The notes: generated by a model not told the origin, from the sequence alone. DNA of 64,000 nt from Rhizobium laguerreae (GCF_002008165.1 NZ_MRDM01000010.1:759631-823630); one strand, 5' to 3'. Numbered from the stretch's first letter, positions 19,883 to 32,462 are shown. Numbers and translations are program-made.

Positions 19883-19972
19883 GACAATGTCCTTTCCTGT
19901 GTAAGACATCACCTGATCTAGGCGTCGAATTTCTCTTTATAAACGGGGAAAATCCCGCTATGTTTTTCATCA

Positions 19973-20842
19973 ATGAAAAATGCGAGTTGGGATTCCTATC
20001 AGCTTTTCCTGCAGGTGGCCCGGCTCGGCGGGCTGACGGGGGCAAGCACTGCAAGCGGGCTCAGTCCTGCGACCGTCGGCCGGCGCATGCTCGATCTCGA
20101 GCAGGAAATCGGCCGCGCATTGTTTTCGCGCAGCCAGACCGGATACCGTCTGACCCAGGATGGCCAGGCGCTGCTCGATCACCTGCAGGAAATGGAGGCC
20201 GCCGCCCGCAAGGTGGCGGCGTGGCGGCAATCCGGCGAGGGCGGCACCACCGTCAGGGTCACCGCCGGCACCTGGCTCGCCTGGCTGCTGACCGAGAATT
20301 TCGCCGCAATCCGCATGCCGGGCGATGCCTTCGCCATTTCGCTCACCATTGGCGAGGCGCGGGCGAGCCTTGCCTACCGCGAAAGCGATATCGGTATTCG
20401 CGCCTTCGAGCCTGAGGAGGCCAATCTCGCCGCACGTCAGCTCGGGGAGGTGGCCTATGCCGTCTATGTCAGGCGCAATGCCGCCGAGACCGACGAGCGT
20501 TGGATTGCAGTCGCTGAGGAGGAGGCCATATCGGCCTATCTGCGCTGGCCGCACGCCCATTCGGCAGCCGGGATCGTTGCCACCGTCAATCGGCCGCGCT
20601 CGCTGCCGGATCTGGTGCGCGCCGGCGCCGGCAAGACCGTACTTCCCTGTTTCGTCGGCGATCTCCATCCCGAATTGCAGCGCCAGGGCGGCGAGTTGCC
20701 GGAGTTGCGCCACCGGCAATGGATCGTCATGAATGCCGAGGACCGCCACCGCCCGGAGATCCGGACCGTCGCCGACCGCATGACCAAGCTGATCAAAAGT
20801 TATGCCGATCTGTTCGCCGGAAAACGACCGAGCCGCGGCTAG
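19973..20842 (+). CDS. LysR family transcriptional regulator
   Basis: 289-residue LysR-type regulator. The N-terminal winged helix-turn-helix is clear: FLQVARLGGLTGASTASG then SPATVGRRMLDLEQEIG and LFSRSQTGYRLTQDGQALL (about residues 10-65). The C-terminal part fits the ligand-binding fold but is less distinctive. No strong ribosome site precedes the ATG, and no earlier start is convincing. Divergent from the small frame at 19646-19882, which may be its target. The inducer is unknown. Confidence 0.85.
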   Translation: MKNASWDSYQLFLQVARLGGLTGASTASGLSPATVGRRMLDLEQEIGRALFSRSQTGYRLTQDGQALLDHLQEMEAAARKVAAWRQSGEGGTTVRVTAGTWLAWLLTENFAAIRMPGDAFAISLTIGEARASLAYRESDIGIRAFEPEEANLAARQLGEVAYAVYVRRNAAETDERWIAVAEEEAISAYLRWPHAHSAAGIVATVNRPRSLPDLVRAGAGKTVLPCFVGDLHPELQRQGGELPELRHRQWIVMNAEDRHRPEIRTVADRMTKLIKSYADLFAGKRPSRG

Positions 20843-20878
20843 AGCATGATGCCGAAAACTGTGCAGCAGTTTTGGGAC
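20843..20878. repeat. Truncated RIME-like intergenic repeat
   Basis: AGCATGATGCC then AAAACTGTGCAGCAGTTTTG matches the core of the repeat at 14463-14508 (minus strand, TGTGCAGCGGTTTTGGGG), but only one palindromic end is present. It starts just after the LysR stop codon. Confidence 0.5.
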
Positions 20879-20983
20879 CGCGGCTGCATCCAAGAGGGAC
20901 GTCGAGCGCCGCACGCCCGATAGGTCGCGCGGCGATTGAAGAAGCGGGCCGACGTCACCGGCCCGCCAACGGTCGGCTTTTCG

Positions 20984-21220
20984 TCAATGCCGGTTGGTGA
21001 CGACGACGGGGATCAGCAGGTCGCCCCAGTGGCCGTCGCCGCCGTGATGACGGGCCGAGCGCACCAGTTCGACCGAGACGCCGGCCTCGACGGCTTTCAT
21101 GACCGATTGGTTCAGCCGGTGCAGGTCGTTGGCGAGCATGCGGATCGTCGTCTGCTGATCCTCGTTCATGCTGCTTGCCTGCTCTTCGGCCCGTTCTCTG
21201 ACGCGTGTGATGGATGCCAT
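20984..21220 (-). CDS. Small conserved protein downstream of isocitrate lyase
   Basis: 78 residues, starting MASITRVRERAEEQASSM, with a strong AAAGGAGGAG ribosome site. The N-terminal two thirds is charged and helical (MNEDQQTTIRMLANDLHRLNQ), followed by a glycine/histidine-rich turn (RHHGGDGHWGD) and a hydrophobic end. It starts 21 bases after the aceA stop on the same strand, so it is probably cotranscribed with isocitrate lyase. I believe a similar small gene accompanies aceA in other rhizobia, but no function is known to me. Confidence 0.65.
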   Translation of the reverse strand: MASITRVRERAEEQASSMNEDQQTTIRMLANDLHRLNQSVMKAVEAGVSVELVRSARHHGGDGHWGDLLIPVVVTNRH

Positions 21221-21241
21221 GATCTTCTCCTCCTTTTCGAT

Positions 21242-22531
<1,290 letters not shown>

Positions 22532-22671
22532 GCTGCTCTCCTCACTAAAAAGCGCGACAAAGGTGCTGCATGACAAGATTGACAATGAGAGCCGTTATGA
22601 CCAGCAAAACCTTTGATTTCCTGTCCGGAAAGAGGTTAAGATGAGGAGGATTGACAGAGCGGCGCTGTGAA

Positions 22672-22689
22672 TTTGTAAAATTTTGTAAA
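22672..22689. promoter_or_regulatory. Candidate operator: direct repeats between aceA and its regulator
   Basis: Two TTTGTAAA octamers (22672-22679 and 22682-22689) are exactly 10 bases apart, one helical turn, in the 190-base divergent region. They resemble the TTTGCAAA-type core I recall for RamB sites in Corynebacterium. The start of the regulator gene is 33 bases downstream. Confidence 0.45.
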
Positions 22690-22721
22690 CATGAGCGCTC
22701 CTTCCTGTCAAAGGGTGTGAC

Positions 22722-24131
22722 ATGGCGGAACGGAAGATATTCGCAGGCCCGAAAGTCAGGCGCATCCGCAATGCGCTGGCGCTGACGCAGACCGCCATGG
22801 CCGAAGCGCTGGAAATATCGCCGTCCTATCTGAACCTGATCGAGCGCAACCAGCGGCCGTTGACGGTGCAGCTCCTTCTCAAGCTTGCAAGCGTCTACAA
22901 GGTCGATCTGGAAGAGTTGCGCGGGCAGACCGGCGGCAGTCTCGGCCAGCTCAAGGAGGTCTTTGCCGATCCGCTGCTGTCGGGCGAACTGCCGGGTGAT
23001 CAGGAATTGGTCGAAGTGGCCGAGGCCGCACCCAATGCCGCAAGCGGCATGATCAAGCTCTACCGCGCCTATCGCGAGCAGGCGGCAAGGCTGTCCGATC
23101 TGACGGCGCTGATGGCCGCCGAAGGGCATACGCCGCTCGCCGCCGGCCGCTTGCCGCTGGACGAGGTGCGCGAGACGCTGGAGCGCCGATCCGGCTATTT
23201 CGGACAGATCGAGACGGCGGCCGAAGCCTTTGCCGCAACGCTGCCCTGGGGCGTCGATCTTGCCGCCGGGCTGAAGGACTGGCTGCGCTCCGAGCGCGGC
23301 ATTGCAGTGCGTGTCTTGCCCGTCCACGTCATGCCGGATCTGCGCCGCCGCTTCGATCGCCATTCGATGCGGCTCTTCATCTCGGAGCGTCTGTCACCGG
23401 CCGACCGTGCGCATGAGATCGCCGTCGAGGCCGCGACGCTCGCTTTGCTGCCGGCAATCGATGCCGAACTCGACGATCTCGCGCTCTCCTCCGCCGAGGC
23501 GCGCCGCATCGCCCGCTTCGAACTTGCCCGTATCGCCGCGCTGGCGCTGGCAATGCCCTACGAGGCCTTTCTATCGGCGGCGAAGGCGACGCGCTACGAT
23601 ATCGATATTCTGCGTGCGCGCTTCGGCGTCTCTTTCGGCCAGGCGGCTGCGCGCCTTGCCATGCTGCAGCGCCCCGGGGCGGCCGCCATTCCCTTCTTCC
23701 TGATCGAGGTCGATGCCGCCGGCCACCGGCTGCGCAGGGCCGGCGCGCAGGGCTTCCCGCAGGCCCGTTTCGGCGGCGGCTGTCCGAAGCTCAATATCCA
23801 TGCCGCCTTCTTGCAGCCGGGCCAGATCCTCGCCGAAACGGTCGTCATGCCTGACGGCGCATCCTTTCTGACGGTCGCCCGCACCCTGGAGGGACCAAGC
23901 GTCGAATTTGGCGAAAGGGTCAGGCGCACCGCGATCCTCATCGGCTGCGACGCTGCCCTTGGCGAAGGCGTGGTCTACGGGCAGGCGACGGCGCTCGAGC
24001 CGGTCGCGATCGGTCCCGCCTGTCGCCTTTGCGAGCGGCGCGGCTGCCTTTCTCGCGCCGAGCCGCCGGTGACGAGACCGCTCGGGCTCGACGAGATGGT
24101 GGCAGGCCTCAGCGCCTTCGACTTCCAGTGA
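22722..24131 (+). CDS. XRE-type regulator of the RamB/ScfR (short-chain fatty acyl-CoA regulator) family
   Basis: 469-residue regulator. An N-terminal XRE helix-turn-helix (about 8-62: KVRRIRNALALTQTAMAEAL, SPSYLNLIERNQRPLTVQ) is followed by a middle region resembling the IrrE/DUF955 fold with RRRFDRHSMRLFISERLSPADRAHEIAVE (seen in two parts) and a C-terminal domain with a CRLCERRGC cysteine cluster near residue 439, the DUF2083 pattern. Corynebacterium RamB of this family controls glyoxylate genes. Here the gene is divergent from aceA, so control of isocitrate lyase is the obvious inference. Whether it represses or activates cannot be read from sequence. Confidence 0.82.
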   Translation: MAERKIFAGPKVRRIRNALALTQTAMAEALEISPSYLNLIERNQRPLTVQLLLKLASVYKVDLEELRGQTGGSLGQLKEVFADPLLSGELPGDQELVEVAEAAPNAASGMIKLYRAYREQAARLSDLTALMAAEGHTPLAAGRLPLDEVRETLERRSGYFGQIETAAEAFAATLPWGVDLAAGLKDWLRSERGIAVRVLPVHVMPDLRRRFDRHSMRLFISERLSPADRAHEIAVEAATLALLPAIDAELDDLALSSAEARRIARFELARIAALALAMPYEAFLSAAKATRYDIDILRARFGVSFGQAAARLAMLQRPGAAAIPFFLIEVDAAGHRLRRAGAQGFPQARFGGGCPKLNIHAAFLQPGQILAETVVMPDGASFLTVARTLEGPSVEFGERVRRTAILIGCDAALGEGVVYGQATALEPVAIGPACRLCERRGCLSRAEPPVTRPLGLDEMVAGLSAFDFQ

Positions 24132-24257
24132 TTGTGAAATCATTGAGCGCGCAGGATTTTGCGCTTGTGGGCTTAGAAATTCCTTCTTAGTCTGCGTCGA
24201 AAACCAGAGGGAAAAGATGCTCCGGGTGCGGAATCTTTGAACAAAACAGGAGAAGTC

Positions 24258-25355
24258 ATGAGGTCAACCATCCTATGCGTGACGGCCGCCGCCGTTACCG
24301 CACTCCTTGCTGCCGCGCCGGCCTATGCGCAGGAGCGCGTGGTCAACGTTTACAACTGGTCGGATTATATCGACGACTCCATCCTGGCCGACTTCACCAA
24401 GGAAACCGGCATCAAGGTCGTCTACGACACCTTCGATTCCAACGAGACCGTGGAAACCAAGCTGCTAGCCGGCGGCACGGGTTATGACGTCGTCGTCCCC
24501 ACAGCCGACTTCCTGCAGCGCCAGATTCAGGCCGGCGTCTTCCAGAAGCTCGACAAGTCGAAACTGCCGAACCTTTCCAACATGTGGGATGTGATCCAGC
24601 AGCGCACAGCCGAATATGACCCGGGCAACGAGCACGCGGTCGATTACATGTGGGGTACGGACGGCATCGGCTACAACGTCAAAAAGGTCGCTGAAATCCT
24701 CGGTCCCGATGTCAAGCCCGGCCTCGAAGTGATCTTCGATCCGAAGGTCGCCGAAAAGTTCAAGGATTGCGGCATCTACGTTCTCGACACGCCGAAGGAC
24801 GTCATCACCACGGCGTTCCGTTATCTCGGTCTCGAGCCGAACTCCACGAAGGCTGAGGATTTCAAGAGGGCCGAAGAGCTGCTGACGGCCGTCCGCCCCA
24901 ATATCCGCAAGTTCCACTCGTCCGAATATATCAACGCGCTTGCCAACGGCGACATCTGCATCGCCTTCGGCTATTCCGGCGACATGCTGCAGGCTCGCGA
25001 CCGTGCGGCCGAAGCCAAGAACGGGGTCGAAGTCAATTATTCGATCCCCTCGCAGGGCGCCCAGATGTGGTTCGACATGATGGCGATCCCCGCCGATGCG
25101 CCCCATGTCGCGGAAGCCCACGAGTTCCTGAACTACATGATGAAGCCTGAGGTCATCGCCAAGGCGAGCGACCACACCTTTTATGCCAACGGCAACAAGG
25201 CTTCGCAGCAGTTCGTCAGCAAGGAGATTCTGGAAGACCCGGCGATCTATCCGACCGAGGAGGTGATGAAGAACCTCTTCACGGTCAAGCCGTGGGATCC
25301 GAAAACGCAGCGCTTGGGGACGCGCCTCTGGACGAAGGTCGTTACCGGCCAGTAA
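24258..25355 (+). CDS. potF: Polyamine ABC transporter substrate-binding protein
   Basis: 365-residue periplasmic binding protein of the PotD/PotF family. A signal peptide covers residues 1-24 (LLAAAPAYAQ cleavage region), and the mature protein opens VVNVYNWSDYIDDSIL, a family hallmark. GGTGYDVVVPTADFLQRQ and YMWGTDGIGYNVKKV also fit. The start is the ATG preceded by ACAGGAGAAGTC. First gene of a potFGHI operon; a strong stem-loop follows it. PotF proteins bind putrescine, and the PuuA/PuuB-like genes at 10-13 kb could use what is imported, but the exact polyamine is inferred. Confidence 0.9.
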   Translation: MRSTILCVTAAAVTALLAAAPAYAQERVVNVYNWSDYIDDSILADFTKETGIKVVYDTFDSNETVETKLLAGGTGYDVVVPTADFLQRQIQAGVFQKLDKSKLPNLSNMWDVIQQRTAEYDPGNEHAVDYMWGTDGIGYNVKKVAEILGPDVKPGLEVIFDPKVAEKFKDCGIYVLDTPKDVITTAFRYLGLEPNSTKAEDFKRAEELLTAVRPNIRKFHSSEYINALANGDICIAFGYSGDMLQARDRAAEAKNGVEVNYSIPSQGAQMWFDMMAIPADAPHVAEAHEFLNYMMKPEVIAKASDHTFYANGNKASQQFVSKEILEDPAIYPTEEVMKNLFTVKPWDPKTQRLGTRLWTKVVTGQ

Positions 25356-25364
25356 TTCAGCCTG

Positions 25365-25388
25365 GGCCCGGACGGCAACGTCCGGGCC
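25365..25388 (+). promoter_or_regulatory. Intercistronic stem-loop between potF and potG
   Basis: GGCCCGGACG (25365-25374) and CGTCCGGGCC (25379-25388) are perfectly complementary around a GCAA tetraloop, followed by only three T bases. It starts 9 bases after the potF stop. This suggests partial termination or 3'-end protection raising binding-protein yield. Confidence 0.75.
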
Positions 25389-25443
25389 TTTCAATTACCG
25401 GCCGGGGTGGAGGCCGGCAGAACCTTGTATTTCGGGGAATAAT

Positions 25444-26586
25444 ATGAAGTCTCTCGGCAATATCCGCCGCGCTTTTGCGCCTTGGACGGATCCGTCTGCA
25501 AAACCCTTCATTGCTTTCAAGAATGTCACCAAGCGCTTTGGCGATTTTACCGCCGTCGACGATCTGTCGCTTGATATCTATCACCGCGAGTTCTTCGCGC
25601 TGCTCGGCGCTTCGGGTTGCGGCAAGTCGACGCTCCTGCGCATGCTCGCCGGTTTCGAGCAGCCGACCTCGGGCGAAATCGTTCTCGACGGCACCGACAT
25701 GGCCGGCACGCCGCCCTACAGGCGGCCGGTCAACATGATGTTCCAGTCCTATGCACTTTTCCCGCACATGACAGTCGAGAAGAATATCGCCTTCGGCCTG
25801 AGGCAGGACGGCATGTCGAAGGACGAGATGATTGACCGCGTCTCGCAGATGCTGAAGTTGGTCAAGCTGGAGCAGTTCGCCTCCCGCAAGCCGAACCAGC
25901 TTTCCGGCGGCCAGCGCCAGCGCGTGGCGCTGGCGCGCTCGCTTGCCAAGCGCCCGAAGGTGCTGCTGCTCGACGAACCGCTCGGCGCGCTCGACAAGAA
26001 GTTGCGCGAGGAAACCCAGTTCGAGCTGATGGACCTGCAGCAGAATCTCGGCCTCACCTTCGTCGTCGTCACCCACGACCAGGAAGAGGCGATGACAATG
26101 GCCGATCGCATCGCCGTCATGAGCCACGGCAAGGTCGTGCAGGTAGCGACGCCTGCGGAAATCTACGAGGCGCCGAATTCCCGCTTCGTCGCGGATTTCA
26201 TCGGCGACGTGAACATCTTCGACGGCAAGGTCGCCTCATCGGGCAATGGCACCGTTGAGATCGCCATCGACGGCGGCTTCAGCGTGCGCGTCGCCGCCGC
26301 CGAGACGCCCTCGTCAGGCAGCGCCGTGGGCTTCGCCATCCGGCCGGAAAAGATGCGGGTCGGGCGCATGCCTCCCGCCAACGCTTCGGTCAACGCTGCC
26401 AGGGGCGAACTCTGGGATATAGCCTATCTCGGCGACATGACCGTCTTCCATGTGAAATTGCAGAGCGGCAATATCGTTAAGGCTTCGTCCCTCAATGCGC
26501 AGCGCTCCGTCGACGACCCCTTCACCTACGATCAGGAAGTTTGGGTCTCCTTCGACGAGAACGCCGGCATTCTGCTGAAGGATTGA
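25444..26586 (+). CDS. potG: Polyamine ABC transporter ATP-binding protein
   Basis: 380-residue ATPase. Walker A is GASGCGKST, near residue 56; the signature is LSGGQRQRVALARSL, Walker B is VLLLDEPLGALDKK, and the switch histidine lies in VVTHDQEEAMTMADRI. A C-terminal TOBE-like region with VGFAIRPEKMRVG follows. An extra ~20 N-terminal residues precede the ATPase core, as in PotG. It energises putrescine import via PotH and PotI. The start of potH lies one base after its stop. Confidence 0.9.
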   Translation: MKSLGNIRRAFAPWTDPSAKPFIAFKNVTKRFGDFTAVDDLSLDIYHREFFALLGASGCGKSTLLRMLAGFEQPTSGEIVLDGTDMAGTPPYRRPVNMMFQSYALFPHMTVEKNIAFGLRQDGMSKDEMIDRVSQMLKLVKLEQFASRKPNQLSGGQRQRVALARSLAKRPKVLLLDEPLGALDKKLREETQFELMDLQQNLGLTFVVVTHDQEEAMTMADRIAVMSHGKVVQVATPAEIYEAPNSRFVADFIGDVNIFDGKVASSGNGTVEIAIDGGFSVRVAAAETPSSGSAVGFAIRPEKMRVGRMPPANASVNAARGELWDIAYLGDMTVFHVKLQSGNIVKASSLNAQRSVDDPFTYDQEVWVSFDENAGILLKD

Positions 26587-26587
26587 C

Positions 26588-27502
26588 ATGATGGGCAAGC
26601 TCACGTCCGGCCTCTACAATCGCCTCGTCATCGCCATTCCCTATACTTGGCTGCTGCTCTTCTTCCTGGCGCCCTTCTTCATCGTCTTTCGCATTTCGCT
26701 GTCGACGACGGCGATCGCCATGCCGCCTTACGAGCCCGTCTTCTCACTTGCCGACGGTTGGGCCGGGCTCTGGAGCAAGATCGGAGAGCTCTCCTTCGAC
26801 AATTACAGCTACCTCACCGAGGACTCGCTCTATTTCAATGCCTATGTCTCGAGCGTGGTGATTGCCGGGATCTCCACTTTCCTCACATTGCTGATCGCCT
26901 ATCCGATTGCCTATGGCATGGCACAGGCGCCGCGCAGCATCCGTCCGACGCTGGTGATGCTGGTCATCCTGCCGTTCTGGACGAGCTTCCTGATTCGCGT
27001 TTATTCCTGGATCGCGATCCTTAAGCCGGAGGGGCTTCTCAACCAGCTTCTCCTGTCGCTGCATGTCATCGACAGCCCGCTGATCATCCTCAACACCAAT
27101 ACCGCCGTCTATATCGGCATCGTCTATTCCTATCTGCCCTTCATGGTGCTGCCGCTCTATTCGGCTCTGGAGAAGATGGACGGTACGCTGATCGAGGCGG
27201 CGCAGGATCTTGGTTGCACGCCGATAAAGGCCTTCTGGCGCGTCACCTTTCCGCTGTCGATCCCCGGTGTGGTGGCCGGCTGCATGCTGGTCTTCATTCC
27301 AGCCGTCGGTGAATTCGTCATTCCCGACCTGCTCGGTGGTTCGCAGACGCTGATGATCGGCAAGACGCTCTGGAACGAATTCAACGCCAACCGCGATTGG
27401 CCGGTCTCCTCGGCGGTAGCGACGATCCTGCTGATGATCCTGGTGATCCCGATCGTCTTCTTCCAGAACGCCCAGGCCAAGGCCGAAGAGCGGGGGAAAT
27501 AA
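26588..27502 (+). CDS. potH: Polyamine ABC transporter permease
   Basis: 304-residue inner-membrane permease of the PotB/PotH type, with about six membrane segments. The first is IPYTWLLLFFLAPFFIVFRISL (written in part, about 16-37). The EAA loop for ATPase contact reads IEAAQDLGCTPIKAFWRV. There are two adjacent ATG codons at 26588 and 26591; either may serve. Co-oriented and tightly spaced with potG and potI (3 bases to the next start). Confidence 0.9.
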   Translation: MMGKLTSGLYNRLVIAIPYTWLLLFFLAPFFIVFRISLSTTAIAMPPYEPVFSLADGWAGLWSKIGELSFDNYSYLTEDSLYFNAYVSSVVIAGISTFLTLLIAYPIAYGMAQAPRSIRPTLVMLVILPFWTSFLIRVYSWIAILKPEGLLNQLLLSLHVIDSPLIILNTNTAVYIGIVYSYLPFMVLPLYSALEKMDGTLIEAAQDLGCTPIKAFWRVTFPLSIPGVVAGCMLVFIPAVGEFVIPDLLGGSQTLMIGKTLWNEFNANRDWPVSSAVATILLMILVIPIVFFQNAQAKAEERGK

Positions 27503-27505
27503 GTC

Positions 27506-28324
27506 ATGCTGAAATGGACCCGTTTCAACATCATCTCCGTCACGCTCGGCTTTGCCTTTCTCTACCTGCCGATCGTGCTCCTGGTGATCTTCTCCTTCAA
27601 CGAATCGAAGCTCGTCACCGTCTGGGGCGGCTTCTCCACCAAGTGGTATGTCTCGCTGCTCTCGAACCAGGGCCTGCTCGACGCCGCCTGGGTGACGATC
27701 CGTGTCGGCCTGCTGTCGGCGACGGTCGCAACCATCCTCGGCACGATGGCGGCGCTGACGCTGGTGCGCTACACCCGCTTTCGCGGCCGCATGCTGTTTT
27801 CGGGCATGATCTACGCACCGCTCGTCATGCCCGACGTCATCACCGGCCTGTCGCTGTTGCTGCTCTTCGTCGCGATCGGTTTCGACCGCGGCTTCTGGAC
27901 GATCACGCTCGCGCATACGACGCTGACCATGTGCTTCGTCGCCGTCGTCGTGCAGTCGCGCCTGTTGAGCTTCGATCAATCGATCGAGGAAGCGGCGCAG
28001 GATCTCGGCGCGCCGCCGGTGCAGACTTTCTTCGAGATCACCCTGCCGATCATCGCGCCGGCTGTGCTCTCCGGCTGGATCCTTGCCTTCACCCTGTCGC
28101 TCGACGACCTGGTGATCGCCAGTTTCACGTCGGGGCCGGGCGCCACCACGCTGCCGATGAGGATCTACAGCCAGGTGCGCCTCGGCGTGACGCCTGAGAT
28201 CAATGCGGTGTGCACGATCCTGATCGCGATCGTGACCGTTGGTGTCATCTGCGCCTCGGTCGTCACCAAGCGCCGTGAAATCCAGCGCCAGCGGGACGAG
28301 CGCGCGGCAGCCGCCGGCGCGTGA
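27506..28324 (+). CDS. potI: Polyamine ABC transporter permease
   Basis: 272-residue permease of the PotC/PotI type and partner of PotH. The opening membrane segment contains FLYLPIVLLVIFSFNESK, a family hallmark, and the EAA loop reads IEEAAQDLGAPPVQTFFEI. The C-terminal tail is charged (TKRREIQRQRDERAAA). Last gene of the pot operon; it converges on the AsmA-like gene with 26 bases between, and no clear terminator is visible there. Confidence 0.9.
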   Translation: MLKWTRFNIISVTLGFAFLYLPIVLLVIFSFNESKLVTVWGGFSTKWYVSLLSNQGLLDAAWVTIRVGLLSATVATILGTMAALTLVRYTRFRGRMLFSGMIYAPLVMPDVITGLSLLLLFVAIGFDRGFWTITLAHTTLTMCFVAVVVQSRLLSFDQSIEEAAQDLGAPPVQTFFEITLPIIAPAVLSGWILAFTLSLDDLVIASFTSGPGATTLPMRIYSQVRLGVTPEINAVCTILIAIVTVGVICASVVTKRREIQRQRDERAAAAGA

Positions 28325-28350
28325 GGTCTAAAGCGCGAGCTCCTCGCACT

Positions 28351-30240
28351 TTATTGCGCCTGAGGCGTATTGCCGAAAAGCGGAACCGGCGAGATCACCG
28401 GGTTCGGCCATGAACCGCCGATGAAGAACGGCAGAAGCGGCAACTCCGCCGCCTTGGCAGGATCGGTTGCATCAAGCGACCCGGAAAGCGCCAGCCCGTT
28501 CGACTGATAGGTGATGACGCCGGAAAGCGTCAGCGTCTGTGTGGCGCCGGCGATGCGGGCGTCGTGCATTTCGGCGGAGCCGTTGGCGAAATCGGCCTGA
28601 AGGTTGAGCTGGTTGAAGGCGAAGGCGCCGCCTGCCGCCGCGCTGAGCGGAAAGAACGGTTTTTCGGCCGCCTGCGTCCGGAGTGCTGCGGCATCCATGC
28701 CGGGAATCGTGCCTTCCCCGGTCCAGAAGTGCAGCCTGCCAGTGACGTCGGCAAGGCCGGTCGTCCAGATCGCCTTCGGTGACTGCAGGTCGAGATCGAG
28801 CGATCCGGTTGCAAGCGGCAGCGGACCCTTCAGCTGCAGGCGCTCGGCAAGGGCTGCGAAGTCGGCATTGCGGATCGACAGCTGCAGCTTGCCGCCGCCG
28901 TCGAAGTCGCGCTGCGTCGCTTCCAGATGCGCGGTCATTTCACCGCCTTCGAACTGGCTGTCGCCGATATCGAACTTCGCCTCGCCGCCGGCAACGATCA
29001 TGCTGGCGCCGACATCGGAGAGCTCGAAGAGGCCCATCTGCGCGCGCCGCGCCGAAACCCTGACGTCGACATCGAGCACCCGCAGCGGCCCGCTTATGCC
29101 GGAGACTTCCTCCGCCTCGCCGGCCGCGAGCCTGAGCGCGAAGGCGTCGAGGAAGGGCTTGAGGTTCATCTGGTCGAAGGCGAGCGTGCCGCCGATCTTC
29201 GGTCGTTTGCCTGGTTGGGTGAAAAGGTCCATCACCCCGGTGGCGCTCGCTTCGTTCAGCGAGAGACTGAGATTGTTGAAACGCAGCCCGTTGCCCGACG
29301 ACATGATGTCGGATTCCAGCGAGGCGCTCTTCAGCGTTGCGATGCCGGGGATCGATCTGCCCGACCATGTCAGAAGTGCGGGCACATCGGGAATGCTGGC
29401 GGTGATATTGCCGGAAAGGGCCGAAAGGCTGGCGATGCTGGCAATGCCCTGGAAGTGCGCGGTCAAAAGGTTCGATGTGAGCGACGTCCGTGTCTCGGCA
29501 TTCCTGCCGGCAAAGGCGAGCAGCGGCTGGCGCGAGGCGAAATCGACCTTCAGGTCCTCGCCGTTGATACGGGCGATGATGACCGCCGAGATCGCGCCGG
29601 AGAGTCTCGGCCAGGAGATATCTGCGGTGACGCTGTCGAAATGATAGGTCTTGGCGGACCGGATGTCGGTCACCACAAGCGTGCCGTCCTCGACGGTCAC
29701 CGCGCCGATCTCGGCATCGAGATCGGGATCGAGCACCTCAGCTCCGTTTTCGTAACGTACGCCGCCGATCGCGCGTGCGAGCAGGCCGGCATAACTCCAG
29801 TCGATCAGCCCTTTTTCATCGCGCGTCAGCGCCAGCTTGGGGCGCACCAGGTGGAACTCGTGAAAGCTCGTCCGGCCCCTCAACGCGTCGATGAGGCTGA
29901 AATCGGCCGACAGGCTTTCAATGCTGCCGAGCAGTTTGTCGCCGCTTTCGCGCGGTTGGCGGATGGTGATCTGGTTCAGCGTGATGCGCGGCGTCGGCCA
30001 GAATTCGAGAGCCGGACTGCCCTTGATCTCGGCATGGTAGCCTGTCCATTTCGACAGCGCGTCCTCGATACCGGAGCGCACGAAGCCGGTCGAGATGAGA
30101 TAGGGTGCGGCAACCCTGAGCGCCACGAAAAGTGCCAGCGCGATCAGCAGGAACACCGTCGACAGGCGGGCGAAGGCCGGAAGCCAGCGCGAAACGGGTC
30201 CGATCTTCCTGCGCCACCTGCGATGTCTTGACGTGCTCAT
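28351..30240 (-). CDS. AsmA family protein
   Basis: 629-residue protein with one N-terminal membrane anchor (about residues 19-45, LSTVFLLIALALFVALRVAAPYL in part), then a long beta-rich periplasmic region. VRSGIEDALSKWTGYHAEIKG and FWPTPRITLNQITIRQPRE are the AsmA N-terminal signature. Such proteins are thought to bridge inner and outer membranes and to carry or regulate phospholipids. The start at 30240 has GGAG close upstream. It is divergent from the acetoacetyl-CoA synthetase gene. The precise role is unknown. Confidence 0.8.
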   Translation of the reverse strand: MSTSRHRRWRRKIGPVSRWLPAFARLSTVFLLIALALFVALRVAAPYLISTGFVRSGIEDALSKWTGYHAEIKGSPALEFWPTPRITLNQITIRQPRESGDKLLGSIESLSADFSLIDALRGRTSFHEFHLVRPKLALTRDEKGLIDWSYAGLLARAIGGVRYENGAEVLDPDLDAEIGAVTVEDGTLVVTDIRSAKTYHFDSVTADISWPRLSGAISAVIIARINGEDLKVDFASRQPLLAFAGRNAETRTSLTSNLLTAHFQGIASIASLSALSGNITASIPDVPALLTWSGRSIPGIATLKSASLESDIMSSGNGLRFNNLSLSLNEASATGVMDLFTQPGKRPKIGGTLAFDQMNLKPFLDAFALRLAAGEAEEVSGISGPLRVLDVDVRVSARRAQMGLFELSDVGASMIVAGGEAKFDIGDSQFEGGEMTAHLEATQRDFDGGGKLQLSIRNADFAALAERLQLKGPLPLATGSLDLDLQSPKAIWTTGLADVTGRLHFWTGEGTIPGMDAAALRTQAAEKPFFPLSAAAGGAFAFNQLNLQADFANGSAEMHDARIAGATQTLTLSGVITYQSNGLALSGSLDATDPAKAAELPLLPFFIGGSWPNPVISPVPLFGNTPQAQ

Positions 30241-30324
30241 GATCTCCGCCGGCAAATTCAGCCGGCCATCCCGTTATGCGCTGATTTCGCCGGATATAGG
30301 AAATGCCAGGCATATGCAAATCTC

Positions 30325-30368
30325 TTACAGCGCCGCACGTCTTTTCAGACGCGCAAAGGACGCTGTAA
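30325..30368. repeat. Nested palindromic element between asmA-like and acsA2 genes
   Basis: TTACAGCG (30325-30332) is inverted at 30361-30368 (CGCTGTAA), and inside it GCACGTCT pairs with AGACGCGC (one mismatch) around TTTC. I recall close relatives of this element in many rhizobial intergenic regions, so it is probably a dispersed RIME-type repeat and not a specific operator. Confidence 0.5.
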
Positions 30369-30459
30369 CCTTAGAATTGACGGCGTCGGATCGCGTCGGT
30401 TCCACGCTTTATAATGCAATGCAGCATGATATAAGGACGGTATTGGGGAGGAGGATTGA

Positions 30460-32412
<1,953 letters not shown>

Positions 32413-32462
32413 CAGCGATCGTAGATTACAAGCTTTCACCCTTTATCAATTTCCTGTCATGG

